This document shows, in pieces, positions 26,241 to 40,800 of a stretch of 64,000 bases of DNA. Source of the stretch: Mytilisepta virgata (taxonomy: Eukaryota; Mollusca; Bivalvia; Mytilida; Mytilidae); NCBI GenBank assembly GCA_028015205.1, contig JAPWFG010000020.1:2852001-2916000 (forward strand), in the 5' to 3' direction. The notes beneath the pieces were generated by a model, which worked only from the letters and a program-made list of their open reading frames with translations, made no database searches and had not been told where the DNA came from. Both the position numbers and the translations under genes were made by a program. The stretch's first letter is position 1. Each line of letters opens with the position of its first letter.

Positions 26241-29200
26241 TTTTTAGTTTTCAGTGTTTATTTGTTGTGCTTGTGGTTGTTCCTTTGTCTTCCCGGGTTT
26301 GTCTGCCTAATGGATTGCACTTTTTGGTTTACTTCTTAGGTATATTTGTCCTCTTTCCAATGAGTTTGGAATTATTATTTGTAAAATTTGAAAAAGTTGT
26401 CGGTCATTTGCAAAATTAGCAATTAATTGGGATAAAATATTTCATACTATTGTCTTTTGAAACTAACTCTTGCAATTATTTTTGTAGATCAAAGTTTTCA
26501 AATGATCGATGTTGATGGCCTAGCTTCTGACAAACCAAAGCAGTTAATAAGGTTTTGACTCATGTTTTTTATTATTTCAATAAAAAAATGTTTGAAATGA
26601 GTTTTTCTCCTTTCTGAAACTGAATAAAGAATTTCCTGTGTCCTCTCAGTGCCCTTCATTCAAACAGAAATTGACAAACATATGTGTCCACCATTTTGTT
26701 TTTCAGTGTAAATAACGATAAGCACAGGTGAAAGCAAATTTTTCTTCATTTCTTGGCTCTAAGGGCCTAGTGAGTCCAAAATTCATCAAAAGGCATATTG
26801 TGAACAATAATAGTCAAATCAATCTAGAAAATTTGAAATTATCCAGTGCAAAGAATAGAATGATCTAGACATATTGCAAATTACCTATATCTATCATATG
26901 CCATATAAATTGCTGACAACATTTGCTGTCTTGTTCTTTTTTTGTTTAGTTCATTATCTGTTTTTTATTCTTTAAGTTTCACATGTTTTCTTGTGGCATT
27001 TGTTTTTTGTAATCCATTCTCATAACTTTTTCTTTTCCTTGGACTTCAAATTTACGGACTTTTCTCACTGTTTTGTCGCCTCGGTATTCTTTTGCAGATA
27101 TTTGGATTAATGTCAAACTTGACGCTACAAATTCATCAAATAATTCAGTTTATACTAACAAATATACTGCTTTATAAAACATACAGAGCAGTTCTAATAT
27201 GGTCTGATAGGTAAAAAGCCTCCTGAGATGAAGGAAATGGAACAGACACACCAAAAAAACTATACCTATTTCTTTTACATGTACGACAAGCGGAATCTGA
27301 AGCAATATTGAATACTTATCTCTGTTTGTGTTTTTTTTTAAACATTGCAATAAAGGTAATGTCACAGAATGTGAAAATATGAATGTTAGTGAATACATAT
27401 TTTCAAATTTTACAAAACAGTTATACAACTGTGACTTTCATTTGTCCAATGGTAAATCTAAGATAAATACATATCTAAAATACTTCTAACATATACACTT
27501 TCTTTATCATAAATCACCATACCATTCATTATACATATGCAATAACAATAATTTGCTGATATTAAATATTTTTAGCAACAGAGGATGTTATTCTAATTAC
27601 AATATTCTAATTAACTTTCCAAATCAACAATACATGTCACAAAATGAAAATCTTTGAAATATGATTTCATTTTCATTAAATTAATTCAAATTAATAAAAT
27701 TCGATGATCTTTAATCAATCCTTTCTTATTTCAGTGATAATTGCGGCCCCAATCTGAAACTAAATTTTACTTTCTTTTCCCTTCACTTGATATTACAAAA
27801 TAGGTCTTTTTCCAAAGTTTGTAAACGTTCCTTCTTATCCAAGCTCTTCTCTCTTTATATAACGAAAAACCTAGGTACCAATTTCCAATAGTAACTTGTA
27901 TTTTAACAGCAAATAACGTACTATTTTCTGACCTTTACTGGCACTTCACATGTATTTGTATCCTTTTAGATGGACGTTTTGTATTAACAGAACAATAAAA
28001 AACTTACAAATTTAAAAATAAAGATTTCTAAAGCATACATATTGTCTCAATAAAATCTAAAGTATCCTTTTTTGGAAACACTTGAAATCTATAAATTTTA
28101 TCTATTTAACCTCCAAATGACTGATCAATTGTGGCATTGTATAATCATTGCATTAATCACTGTTTAAAGTGTTCAATGCAATTAAATTGTTGCAGATCAT
28201 CAAAAGATCTATTATCTGCTATACTGAATTCTAATATTGGGATAGACTTTTGTCACTTTTAAGCAATTTCAGAAACATGGCTGTCCAGGACTTTCAACAA
28301 CAAAAATGAATGAATACAAAATAACTCCTCACTGCTGCCACAACCACAAAAATAATCATTCACATTGTCTATACCTAACTCTAAACAATTAGAGTTTGTT
28401 GAATAGGGGAATATTTCACCACACCACTCAGGCTAGTGCTAGATTATATTTACTAGTCTAAAGCCTCAGGCTTTGGGCTAATGGCTAAAGGCACAGACTG
28501 CAAACATCTTATGAAGTATCACTAAAGGAAGTTTTATTCTTCAGAACCACCATTAAATGAACTATCATATAACTACAAGAATTTGTGTTGGTCCCTTGGG
28601 TGCTGAAGAGGCACAAAAGTTCTTCTGTAATTAAAATTTCCCTTCTTTTCTATATACTGTATATTGTAGATCATGTTAGAAAATTGCTTTGTTTTTCTAA
28701 AAGTACATCAGATGAAACTACAATGTTACAACCACCTATCAATTCTACAGATAACATTCTGAGAAAAAAATGTCAATATTATTGTTTATGCCTACACTTA
28801 ACAAATAAAGGAATCTAGTGTTATTTTCAGAATTATTCCACAAAAAAAGAAACTTAGTAGGAAAAACTGATAAAACAAACAGATAAAATGGATGGTCATG
28901 ATATATAAGCTGCTATAGCCACCAATCATAGACGGAAACCATTGACTAAAATATTACACTGAAGCCACACTCTCTGATTAAGCCGACTTTTATCTGACAA
29001 ATAAACAAACTGACCATAATATACTTATAGAATAGGTATAACTAAAAGGCTTCCTTGACTGAAAGTGGATTATTCTGATTTACTGCTATTTAGATTTAAA
29101 AAGAAATGAAAGGAGATATGTGATAAATATCAATGATACAACAACAAAACAGAATCTGAAAACTATAAAAAGAGGTCATTGAAAATATTTAATTAAAATT

Positions 29201-30894
29201 TTTTATTTATTAATTAAAATAAATAAATACCTGTAAAAGTACTAACAAAGTGTAAAATACAATAACTTACCTTTATATTTATATTTATGAATTAACAGTT
29301 GGTAGATGTTTGTAAATATTCACCTCAAAAGATTTTCCATTCTCAATGCATTAAAACACATTTGCCTCCTCTAATATTTGTTATATTATTCCAACATTAA
29401 CAATGGAAACTTAATAGTTCAATGCATCAATTGATGGCACTGAATGTGACTACATACAGTGATCGTAGAAGATGTAATACATTTATAAACACGATCGCCA
29501 ATTTATATCTGTGTAATTGGTGGTGATTGGCAAATAATCGTATAAAATTGAACAAAACTGATAGTTTACCAAGATATCACTTCTGAAGAGGAAAAAATGT
29601 AATTGTTTAGTGTCGTGACAAAAAAATGTGTCAATTTGACATATATGCTCCATTTCTATACTGAAAAGTACCCAGGAGACATGTAATTCATGAATTTTAT
29701 ATAGAATTGTCTCATATGACTGTACTATATAAAATGTAATTTTCTTTACCACTGAATAAGTATTAGTTTGGGAATTCTGTAATAAATTTAAAATGACATT
29801 ATTCCTGAATAAATAAATAAAAGAATATGTCCATGAGACATGGATGCCTGTGCTCCCAAAAAATTCCTAATTTCACCAAGAAAATACATCAACTCATCCT
29901 ATAATATATAAATGAGAAACTCTATTGAATTAACAAAAAAACAAAACGAATTTGGCTATTTTCTGCATTATCAAGAGCATAGCACAGGAACAGAAAATAT
30001 GAAAACCATTAAATTCAAACTCCAACTATGATTATTTGTTTTCAACATTGTGTTAAATTTTTTAATGATTTCATTGAACAAGCACTATTATTGAGTAGAA
30101 AGCTCAAATTTGGCCATTTTTTGCGTTATTAAATGAGAAACAGCAAATGTATCAGGAATTCATACTCTCTAAGTCCTATTAGTATGTATTATGTGGTCAA
30201 ATGGGCTCTTAGGAAGTGACTTCTGGTTTAGGGTCAAATTACAGAGAGTCATGACTGTCAAAATTCTCTTAAATTATGATGCTCAAAATCCTGTCCTTAG
30301 GATTTAAAAAAAAGAATATATATTATTACTATTGAAATTCTCTTTTTATTGATATCAATTCTATTGGGGGGTCACAAGATTCATTTTTTAGTATATAAAA
30401 TTGATTTCTATATGCAGAGTGAAAAAAGCGTCAAAAAGCCAAAATAAGCATAAGGACATCACAATGTCGTGATGAAATATGTAGATTTTTAGTGTTTTTA
30501 CAGAAAAGACATATTGTTGAATGATCTAAACTGCAAAAACAAAGATCATGACCCTATATTTATTTAGTATCAATGAAACGGAAAATGTGAGAGCTATAAC
30601 ATATAATTTTTTTAAGAAATAAAAGCAAAATATAATTTTTTTTTCAATATTTAAATGCAGTTTCGAATATTCTAGCTGCATGTAAAATTTAAGATACCTC
30701 CTACCTTAAGTTTTTGGGATTAAACATATCTTGACTGCTTCTATATTTCATATTGTTACTTTAAAGGAGGGGAATTGTGGTTCAGGGGAAGCAATCACAA
30801 CCAATGCAACCCCCACCTTTTTCTGGCTACAGCCATGTCTTCACCTACAGCATCTTAACAGACCTGATACATCTTGTATGATAAATATTTAACT

Positions 30895-31142
30895 AAATGT
30901 ACAGTGAGCAAAGCTCACAAAGGATACCCCCTGCTTTGAAGTCCAATTATCTCCCTTGTGTGATATCGGAAAGCAAAGATTTTTCTTCATGCACATCTTT
31001 GGATGATGTACGTCCTTTCTGTATAGTTTCGTTGAAATCCATTGAGCGGTCTAGGAGGAGTTGCGCTTACAAGATATATGGACAGACGGACTGACAAGGT
31101 GGTTCCTATATACCCCCTCAAACTAGTTTGCGGGGGGTATAA
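30895..31142 (+). repeat. AGGAGGAGTT / GGACAGACGGAC repeat with terminal hairpin
   Basis: Starts near AAATGTACAGTGAGCAAAGC, contains TCTAGGAGGAGTTGCGCTTAC and GGACAGACGGACTGACAAGG, and ends TATACCCCCTC-AAACTAGTTTGC-GGGGGGTATAATA, a hairpin with a TATA base. Open frames over it are not genes. Confidence 0.7.
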
Positions 31143-31673
31143 TAAAAAATCAAGAGGCATTTTGTCAAATGTAAATCCTGTAACAGAAATGTTATACAAA
31201 CCAAAACTACACAATAACTACTATTGGATTTTTTTAAATCTTATTTACCATTAGATTGTGATACTAAACTATGTATTTAGTAATGCATTTCTCTGATGTA
31301 AAACTGAATCTACATGTATATAAATAGAAATGAGCCTCTGACATGATTTTTTAATACAGTTAATATGAAACTTTTATAGAACTTTTACTATTTTAAATTT
31401 CATTTTATAACTGTATCATGTTACAACTTCATTTATTCAAGAAGTCATCAAACTTATGAAGCATAAAATTACATTTGAACTTCTGCATTTTGAGCTAAAC
31501 CCAATTTATACGCATAAACTAAGTCAGGAAGTCTTTAATTTTAATCAATATACAGAGAAATTTAGCAATCAAAGTTTTATTGTTTTACAATATTAGAGTC
31601 CATATGTTTAATGGGTTGGATAGGTATTAAATGTTCCAAGTCATGAAATCCATTTTCCCAATATCGGCATTTG

Positions 31674-31899
31674 ATTGTTTGTTTAGTTAAGGTTTAACAC
31701 CATTTTCAGCACATTTGACTATTTCGCGGCAGCCAGTTTTTAGTGGTGGAGGAAGTCGGATTACCTTCGGTAGGAAAATTGGCAATCCTTGTCAATTTAG
31801 ATGCGAGTCGAACACACCCTGCCACAACAGCAGTGTTGACAGGCTAGTGATCATTAGAAGCAATGACGAACTACCTAGACCACTTGGCCACCGAAGCCC
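31674..31899 (-). mobile_element. tRNA-derived SINE, family A, with 12-bp target duplication
   Basis: Antisense family-A body with an internal deletion of part of the box-B region. Flanked by exact TATCGGCATTTG copies at 31662-31673 and 31900-31911. The duplication proves insertion by target-primed reverse transcription, as is usual for SINEs. Confidence 0.92.
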
Positions 31900-32255
31900 T
31901 ATCGGCATTTGGAACAAGAGGCTCACCAGAGCCTGTATCGCTTACCTGGAGTCTGGTTTTCATTGGACAATTAATCAACTATTTGACCAAGTTTGTTGCA
32001 ATTGGTTCAATTGTTCAGGGAAAATTTATTGAAGATTTATTTTTCATAAGGTTTAATGTTAAAATATAATCCGTGATGGTGGTAGTCCTGGTTGGAGTGC
32101 TTACATGCTGGACAGTATTCTTCAAGGGATCACCTAAAGACTATTGCAACTTTGGTTCAGTGGTTTCTGAGTTTTTTATGAATTCCATGTGGATGTTTAT
32201 ATGTTGGTATTATTTTTGGTCCTTTTGTCGGGCAATGGATGACAGTGCAGAAATG

Positions 32256-33240
32256 TTAAAATTTTGAAAATTTGACAAAAAAAAGGGCAATAACTCCTAA
32301 ATGGGTTTTGGGATTTCCTTTAAAATTTTAGGGTATGTAGATCTCAACATGGCAAACATTTTTCAGATACACATTTCACTTCTATCTCAAATAGTTTTGG
32401 AGATAAATGACGAAAAATGTTAAATTTTGAAAATTTGACGAAAAAAGGACAATAACTCCTAAACGGGTTTTGGGATTTCCTTCAAAATTTCAAGTTAGGT
32501 AGATCTTGTCATGCTGATCAATTTTACCCCATGTCAGATTTTTGATATCTGTAACGGTTTTTAAGTTATAAGCCAAAAACAACACATGCACCCCTATATT
32601 CTATTTTTAGCTAGGACAGCCATGTTTTATGTCAGATCAAAATAAATTGAGGATCGTTTGTAGAGGACATGTCATAGATCATTCCTATTAAGTTTCAAAC
32701 CAATCGGCCCAGCGGTTTCAGCGGAGAAGATTTTTGAATGAAAAAATTTTGAAAATTTGACAAAAAAAGGGCAACAACTCCAAAATGGGTTTTGGGATTT
32801 CCTTTAAAATTTCAGGGTAGGTAGATCTCAACATGGCAAACATTTTTCAAATGTACATTTCACTTCTATCTCAAATAGTTTTGGAGATAAATGACGAAAA
32901 ATGTTAAAATTTTGAAAATTTGACAAAAAAATGGCAATAAATCCTAAATGGGTTTTGGAATTTCCTTCAAAATGTCAGGGTAGGTAGATCTTGTGATGCT
33001 GATCAATTTTACCCCTTCAGATTTTTGATATCTGTAACGGTTTTTGAGTTATTAACAAAAGACAGCAATTTACCCCTATGTTCTATTTTTAGCAACAGTG
33101 GCCATGTTTTTCATCGGATCAATATAAAATGAGGATCGTTTGTGGAGGACATGTCATATATCATTCCTATGAAGCCTCGATCCAATCTGCCCAGCCATTT
33201 CAGAGGTGAGCTAAAAAAGTGTCACTGAAACAATATCTTT
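32256..33240 (+). repeat. 'GGGCAATAACTCC' repeat, four degenerate units
   Basis: ATGTTAAA-TTTTGAAAATTTGAC followed by AAAAAAGGGCAATAACTCC and TGGGTTTTGG(G/A)(A/T)TTTCC recurs near 32256, 32416, 32740 and 32900. It alternates with ATGCTGATCAATTTTACCCC and GATATCTGTAACGGTTTTT blocks and ends with CAGCCATTTCAGAGG. A related block lies at 47800-48860. Confidence 0.75.
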
Positions 33241-34479
33241 TACTCCAGTTTGCAATTTACTCTGAGTAAGAAACAGGCAACCTCATACATTTACATGTAT
33301 ATACCTTAATATCAAAATTGAACAAAGTACCTTATTACTGAGATTTTCATCAGATAACAAAAAGGAATGAATTCAAGCCTTAGCTATGCTTATAACAATA
33401 ACTCTAACATGTGAAATGGCACATTTCTGATCTCAATAATAAGAGATTGTCATTTACAAATGCTGATATATGCTAAACCACAAGAAAATCATGAAATACT
33501 GGAAGATAATGGGTATATCTATGAGATACAAATGCCCAACCAAAAACGGTATTGTATCAGACCTACAATGTGTTCCATAAACTGTCAAAACTAAATTCTT
33601 GATGAAAAAACTTTACTAAAATTCTCTACATTTCAACAGGTTTGTCCTGAAAGTCAATAAGGTTCAAGCATTTTGAAACAAAACATAACCAATAATATTA
33701 CATTCCTTATTGGTGACTTCATATTTTACACAAAAGTCAATGAAAAGCTCTTGAACTGCACAAAACCTCCCCTTTTTTCATTAAAAGTTAAATGCCCAGT
33801 TAAAAATGTAACCCCATTTCATTTTGGGTACATATAAAACCAATTTAGTATTGTAACAAATGAATTTATCAGAATTTGGATAAGATTTCTAGTCATTTAT
33901 TGGAAATACAATGTAATCAATTGTTATGTAAAATTTTACTGTATTTTAATTATTCTGGCTTTCTTTAATGTAAACCAAGGAAAAGGGTAACAGATCACTG
34001 CATCAAAAGTAAAAAATATATAAATTGGGCAAAATTAGCACAGTGGTTACAACTTATAGCACACTAATACCACTGTGGTATATATATAAGTCTTGGGAGA
34101 ACACTGTATATTCATCCTGATTTTCAAGTAAATTCATATAAGATGGTGAAATCAAATTCATCATTATTTAGACTTCAAAGAGAAGGGCTGATATTCATTT
34201 ATATCTATTTAAAATCCAGTTTATTTCAAAGTATGTACTAAATTTCTATCAATGGAAATCAATTCATTTTACAGTCTCAATAAAATGAAGTTTCTGCAGT
34301 TAAATCACTGTGATACATGAAATTTATTGACACAATAAAAAACTTTTACTTGTGTACTTACAGACCACCAAGAAAAATGAAGAAGGTACTACAAGACTCT
34401 CTGTTGTTTCTATGATTGTGTTTTGTGCTCTTTTTTTATTTTTTCTTTTGAGGGTCTGATTGGATCCTGTGAATTGATT

Positions 34480-34740
34480 GGTGTGTCATTGTTGACCTTT
34501 CCTGTTACCGTGAACCGCAAGATTCATACTTCACGGCCACATTTCTTTGTATAATTAACTGATGACGCCTATCGATTAGGCGAAACATGGAGACCTAATA
34601 AAAAGATACTTTGCGGTAAAAACTTGAGTGTTGTTGTCTTTATTGTCGACATATTCATTTTTTCAAGATGACTGTGAATACCTAGCGGTATCCACTCGTT
34701 TTTACCCTACCGCATAATCACCACTTCAGGTGTTGGTTCA
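34480..34740 (+). repeat. retroelement terminus-like sequence with small hairpin
   Basis: Contains GTGAACCGCAAGATTCATACTTCACGG, CTGATGAC-GCCTA-TCGAT-TAGGC-GAAACATG (5-bp stem hairpin at about 34568-34582), TGTTGTCTTTATTGTCGACAT and CTAGCGGTATCCACTCG. This layout is reminiscent of ends of Penelope-like or LINE elements in marine animals, from memory. No ORF remains. Confidence 0.35.
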
Positions 34741-34911
34741 TCTTTTGTGGTATTTATACTTTTGTTTATTTGATACTTATAGATTATTACATGGCATTTT
34801 CCATATCGGCCCTGGTATCATCCTGACACTCCAATATGAACATGAATCCTCCAACAAAATTCTGCAGTATTTTGTTTTCTCTCTGTTACAAACTATAAAT
34901 AATTTACTTAC

Positions 34912-36962
<2,051 letters not shown>

Positions 36963-37075
36963 CTTCTGTACTCAGTCCAGGACTTGATGTAAACTTTGCC
37001 ACATCTACAATTTTTACAGCAAACTGCTGGCCTGTTTCCTTGTGTAAACATCTTTTCACCACACTGTAAGGTCCT
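36963..37075 (-). CDS. CASK: CASK coding exon 2 (glycine loop and ATP-binding lysine)
   Basis: A 113-nt exon completes the split Lys21 and encodes residues 22-58 (GPYSVVKRC ... [13 protein letters not shown] ... SPGLSTE), ending with one base of Asp59. It holds the GxGPxSVV nucleotide-binding loop and the VAVK-type lysine, Lys42 here (Lys41 in the human protein). The acceptor has a strong polypyrimidine tract (TTTTTTTCAG). The donor is GTTTGCAT, a weak match to consensus after the GT. The protein match leaves no doubt about the frame. Confidence 0.93.
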
Positions 37076-38018
37076 CTGAAAAAAAGATTTTTATGAATTT
37101 AAGAATGGTAGAAACAAAAAGCATACTTCAAATTGAATTCTGATTAGACAATTTATGTGAAGACTTTCCAAATGGTAATTATGTTTTGATGAAATATATT
37201 AAACCAAAGAAGTGAGTTGTGAGATATGACAACAACCTGCTTGTGTTCCACCTAGCTAAATACTTATCTATATATCCATAAAACACATAGATCTTGAGGA
37301 TAAATATATGTTCTACAAAATCAAAAGAACCCAATACACAATAAAATGCTCCGCTGGGCGCAGCTAGATATGACCGCAGATGTCGAACCCTGAATAGTTG
37401 GGGAAATTATGAACACAACATTCAAGCTTGATACAATACTGAATTTGGATTGTGAATAAATATTTGACACAGCATAGGTTTCTGACACAGAATGAATGTT
37501 GTCTAAGAACTTAAAAATTTTTAATTTACCTATTCAAACCATATCAGTATTATTTGTTTTTATATATAAATCAGAAATAACCAATTTAAAATTTAAAATT
37601 GGGCACACATATCAATTTCTTGCTATTGCGCAATACTGTGTAATTGAAAATTTCTTCAAATATTTGACACATAATAGGTTTCTGACACAGAATAACTGAA
37701 ATCAAAGAACTTAAAATTGGTCATATGATTTGAATTTATATTCAATTTTTTGCTTTTGTGTAATACAATATGCTGTGGAGAATTGCCCCCCCCCCCCAAA
37801 AAAAAAAAAAAAAATAATAATAATTTACCCCTTTTTTTAGCTTTTGTGCAATACACTATGAAGTTGCACATTGACCCCCCTCCCAAAAAAAAAACAAAAA
37901 ACAATAAAATTTATTGTAACCCCCCCCCTTTTTTTTGCTAAAAAAAATTTGAAATTTTCTTTTTAATTTATGAAGTATGAAATGAGAAAAAATTACCCCC
38001 TCCCCAATTTCTCATTTA

Positions 38019-38036
38019 CCCCCCCCCCCCCCCCCC
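38019..38036 (+). repeat. poly(C)18 homopolymer
   Basis: Eighteen C residues inside the long repeat. Similar C9-C15 runs occur at about 37787, 37921 and 38426. Confidence 0.85.
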
Positions 38037-38470
38037 ATTTCTTTATACTTTGCAACCATAACAGCCCATTTAAATACACCATAACATATTAAAATAGAAA
38101 ATGACATCATAGTCATGGATGGCAAATTTTAAATATACATATTAAAAGCAGTTTAGATAAGATAAACAAAAAAGCTTCATCAGCACATTTTATATTGGCA
38201 AATTTCCAATGGAATTTGTTAATAATAAAGTTTTGATAACAGGGCACACATATCAATTTCTTGCTATTGCGCAATACTGTGCAATTGAAAATTTCTTCAA
38301 ATATTTGACACATAATAGGTTTCTGACACAGAATAACTGAAATAAAGAACTTAGAATTGGTCATATGATTTGAATTTATATTCAATTTTTTGCTTTTGTG
38401 TAATACAATATGCTGTGGAGAATTGCCCCCCCCCCCCCCCAAAAAAAATAATTTACCCCCTTTTTAGCTT

Positions 38471-39515
38471 TAATTTTGGACCCCGATTTGGACCAACTTG
38501 AAAACTCGGCCCATAATAAAAAAACTAAGTACATGTTTAGATTCAGCATATCAAAGAACCCCAAGAATTCAATTTTTGTTAAAATCAAACTAAGTTTAAT
38601 TTTGGACCCTTTGGACCTTAATGTAGACCAATTTGAAAACGGGACCAAAAATTAAGAATCTAAATGCACGGTTAGATTCGGCATATCAAAGAACCCCAAT
38701 AGTTCAATTTTCGATGAAATCAAACAAAGTTTAATTTTGGACCCCGATTTGGACCAACTTGAAAACTCGGCCCATAATAAAAAAACTAAGTACATGTTTA
38801 GATTCAGCATATCAAAGAACCCAAAGAATTCAATTTTTGTTAAAATCAAACTAAGTTTAATTTTGGACCCTTTGGACCTTAATGTAGACCAATTTGAAAA
38901 CGGGACCAAAAATTAAGAATCTAAATGCACGGTTAGATTCGGCATATCAAAGAACCCCAATAGTTCAATTTTCGATGAAATCAAACAAAGTTTAATTTTG
39001 GACCCCGATTTGGACCAACTTGAAAACTGGGCCCATAATAAAAAAAACTAAGTACATGTTTAGATTCAGCATATCAAAGAACCCAAAGAATTCAATTTTT
39101 GTTAAAATCAAACTAAGTTTAATTTTGGACCCTTTGGACCTTAATGTAGACCAATTTGAAAACGGGACCAAAAATTAAGAATCTAAATGCACGGTTAGAT
39201 TCGGCATATCAAAGAACCCCAATAGTTCAATTTTCGATGAAATCAAACAAAGTTTAATTTTGGACCCCGATTTGGATTAACTTGAAAACTCGGCCCATAA
39301 TAAAAAAACTAAGTACATGTTTAGATTCAGCATATCAAAGAACCCAAAGAATTCAATTTTTGTTAAAATCAAACTAAGTTTAATTTTGGACCCTTTGGAC
39401 CTTAATGTAGACCAATTTGAAAACGGGACCAAAAATTAAGATCCTAAATGCACGGTTAGATTCGGCATATCAAAGAACCCCAATAGTTAAATTTTCAATG
39501 AAATCAAACAAAGTT
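38471..39515 (+). repeat. four 261-bp tandem units, each a 126+135-bp dimer
   Basis: Units start with TAATTTTGGACCCCGATTTGG at 38471, 38732, 38993 and 39255 (periods 261, 261, 262, 261). Each unit contains a second, diverged half starting TAATTTTGGACCCTTTGGACC about 126 bp in. The halves share CATATCAAAGAACCC. The units are almost identical to one another, far more than the halves are, so the dimer is what was amplified recently. Confidence 0.92.
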
Positions 39516-39671
39516 TAATTTTGGACCCTTTGGGCCCCTAATTCCTAAACTATTGGGACCAAAACTCCAAAAATCAATCCCAACCTTCCTTTTGTGGTCA
39601 TAAACCTTGTGTTTAAATTTCATAGATTTCTATTAACTTATACTAAAGTTATAGTGCGAAAACCAAATGTC

Positions 39672-39732
39672 TTCGGACGACGCCGCAGACGACGACGACG
39701 ACAACGACGACGACGACGACGACGCCGCCAAC
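39672..39732 (+). repeat. imperfect (GAC/CGA)n microsatellite
   Basis: About 60 bp of GACGAC units with a few GCC and AAC variants inside the end of the long repeat. The matching site of copy 2 (52836-52856) is much shorter, so length varies between copies. The polyarginine open frame it creates is not a gene. Confidence 0.88.
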
Positions 39733-39929
39733 GTCATACCAATATACGACCGCAAAAATTTTGCGGTCGTATAATAAAAAGTACCCATTCAAGTTCAAAG
39801 TGACTTCATTTCATTTACAATATTTTGAATCAGGCCATCACAAAACAATTTTTTTTTACATTCAAAGGGACATAACCGAAAGAGGATTTGAAAACCTTGA
39901 TGAATGCCTGCATTATTCATCTATAGTTA

Positions 39930-40188
39930 GTATTTATTTGTTTAGTTTAGTTGGGGTTTTATGCCGTTTTCAGCACATTTGGCTATTTCGCGGAGATGGA
40001 GAAAGAAGGAGTACCCAGAGAGAACCACTGACCTTTGGTAGGAAAATTGGCAATCCTTGTCAATTTAGATCAGAGTCGAACACACCGAGCCACAGGTGAG
40101 ATTCGAACTCACAACCTCAGTGTTGACAGGCTAGTGATCATTAGTAGTCATGAGGAACTACCTAGACCACTCGGCAATGGAGGCCCCC
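39930..40188 (-). mobile_element. tRNA-derived SINE, family A
   Basis: Antisense body from GTTTAGTTTAGTTGGGGTTTT through box B antisense (GTGAGATTCGAACTCACAACC, about 40095-40115) to GACCACTCGGCAATGGAGGCCC. The GTTAGT sequence on both sides may be part of a decayed target duplication. It lacks part of the core (deletion after TTTCGCGG). Confidence 0.87.
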
Positions 40189-40469
40189 AGGTTAGTTTTT
40201 AAAAATTTTGCATAAGTAAAGGTTGTTATCTTATGCAATTACATAAAAACTAGCTACAGCTCAAAAGCAGAAAGTATATATTATCAAATGTGTGACTGTT
40301 GTTAATTCAGAAATTAATACCTTTTCATTAATGCAAAACAAAAAGCAACAGGATGGCCATCACAACGATAAAATCTCCATTGTTTTATTTCCTAAGATTC
40401 CCAATATTAAATGCATGCAAAATTTCCAAATTCACAGAACAATGTACTTTCTTGGTTAGAGAGAAATTG

Positions 40470-40800
40470 ATGGACGGATGAATTTGTTTAACGTCAAGTG
40501 GCAATTATTCAATGCATATCAGGACGAGAACATGTTGATATGATATGAATATGAACTCTTCTTTGTAATAGGAATTTTAACGTGCTAGCTGATGAGGTAA
40601 CCGTCCGTAAGAAGACATATCATCCCACCCAAACACATTATACCAACTCCGAGGTGACCAGTCCTTACTTCTAAATGCCATGTGCTTGGCAGAGAAGCAG
40701 CAAATACCAATGTCTTTGGTTTAACAGGGCAGGGATTGAATCTGCGACCTTCCGCACTTGAGGAGGCCACGCTACCACGAGACCACCGAGGCAGTATCAA
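40470..40800 (-). mobile_element. tRNA-derived SINE, family B (complete)
   Basis: Minus-strand head TGCCTCGGTGGTCTCGTGG, box B region AAGGTCGCAGATTCAATCCC and tail CCACTTGACGTTAAACAAAT then ATCCGTCCATC. Flanked by AGAGAAATTG at 40460-40469 and 40801-40810. Confidence 0.87.

Larger units (their letters stand above)
10705..34911 (-). other. CASK intron between exons 3 and 4 (24.2 kb)
   Basis: Contains a 160-bp tandem repeat (11140-11640), a 5'-intact but tail-less family-B SINE (13931-14157), a large hairpin (14816-14970), a repeat block with a G-rich tract (15830-17235), a small TIR element (17271-17416), family-A SINEs at 18676 and 31674, retroelement remnants near 25930-26240 and 34480-34740, an AGGAGGAGTT repeat (30895-31142) and a 'GGGCAATAACTCC' repeat (32256-33240). 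From about 20000 to 25600 and 27100 to 30800 I see only AT-rich sequence. Confidence 0.75.
37343..39775 (+). mobile_element. long mytilid-type dispersed repeat, copy 1 (expanded)
   Basis: Starts ATAAAATGCTCCGCTGGGCG and ends with ACGACCGCAAAA-A-TTTTGCGGTCGT plus ATAATAAA. It is the same element as 51535-52903 but longer, because of a 198-bp internal duplication (37601-37797 and 38242-38438), four 261-bp tandem units (38471-39515) and many poly(C)/poly(A) runs. TACGACCGCA is near both ends in inverted orientation, suggesting a non-autonomous DNA element, but its class is unproven. I recall it as one of the most abundant repeats in Mytilus. Open frames in it are spurious. Confidence 0.75.

Noticed and set aside
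31715..32032. 105-codon open frame and similar frames at 40585, 48393 and 57783
   Set aside because: They lie on SINE copies and recur with them.
38382..38909. Minus-strand open frames with repeated MVPFSNWSTLRSKG peptide
   Set aside because: They are translations of the 261-bp tandem units. The same peptide recurs because the DNA repeats; there is no independent coding signal.
39594..39803. Open frame with a long arginine-rich stretch
   Set aside because: Made by the (CGA)n microsatellite at the end of the long mytilid repeat; copy 2 does not keep the frame.
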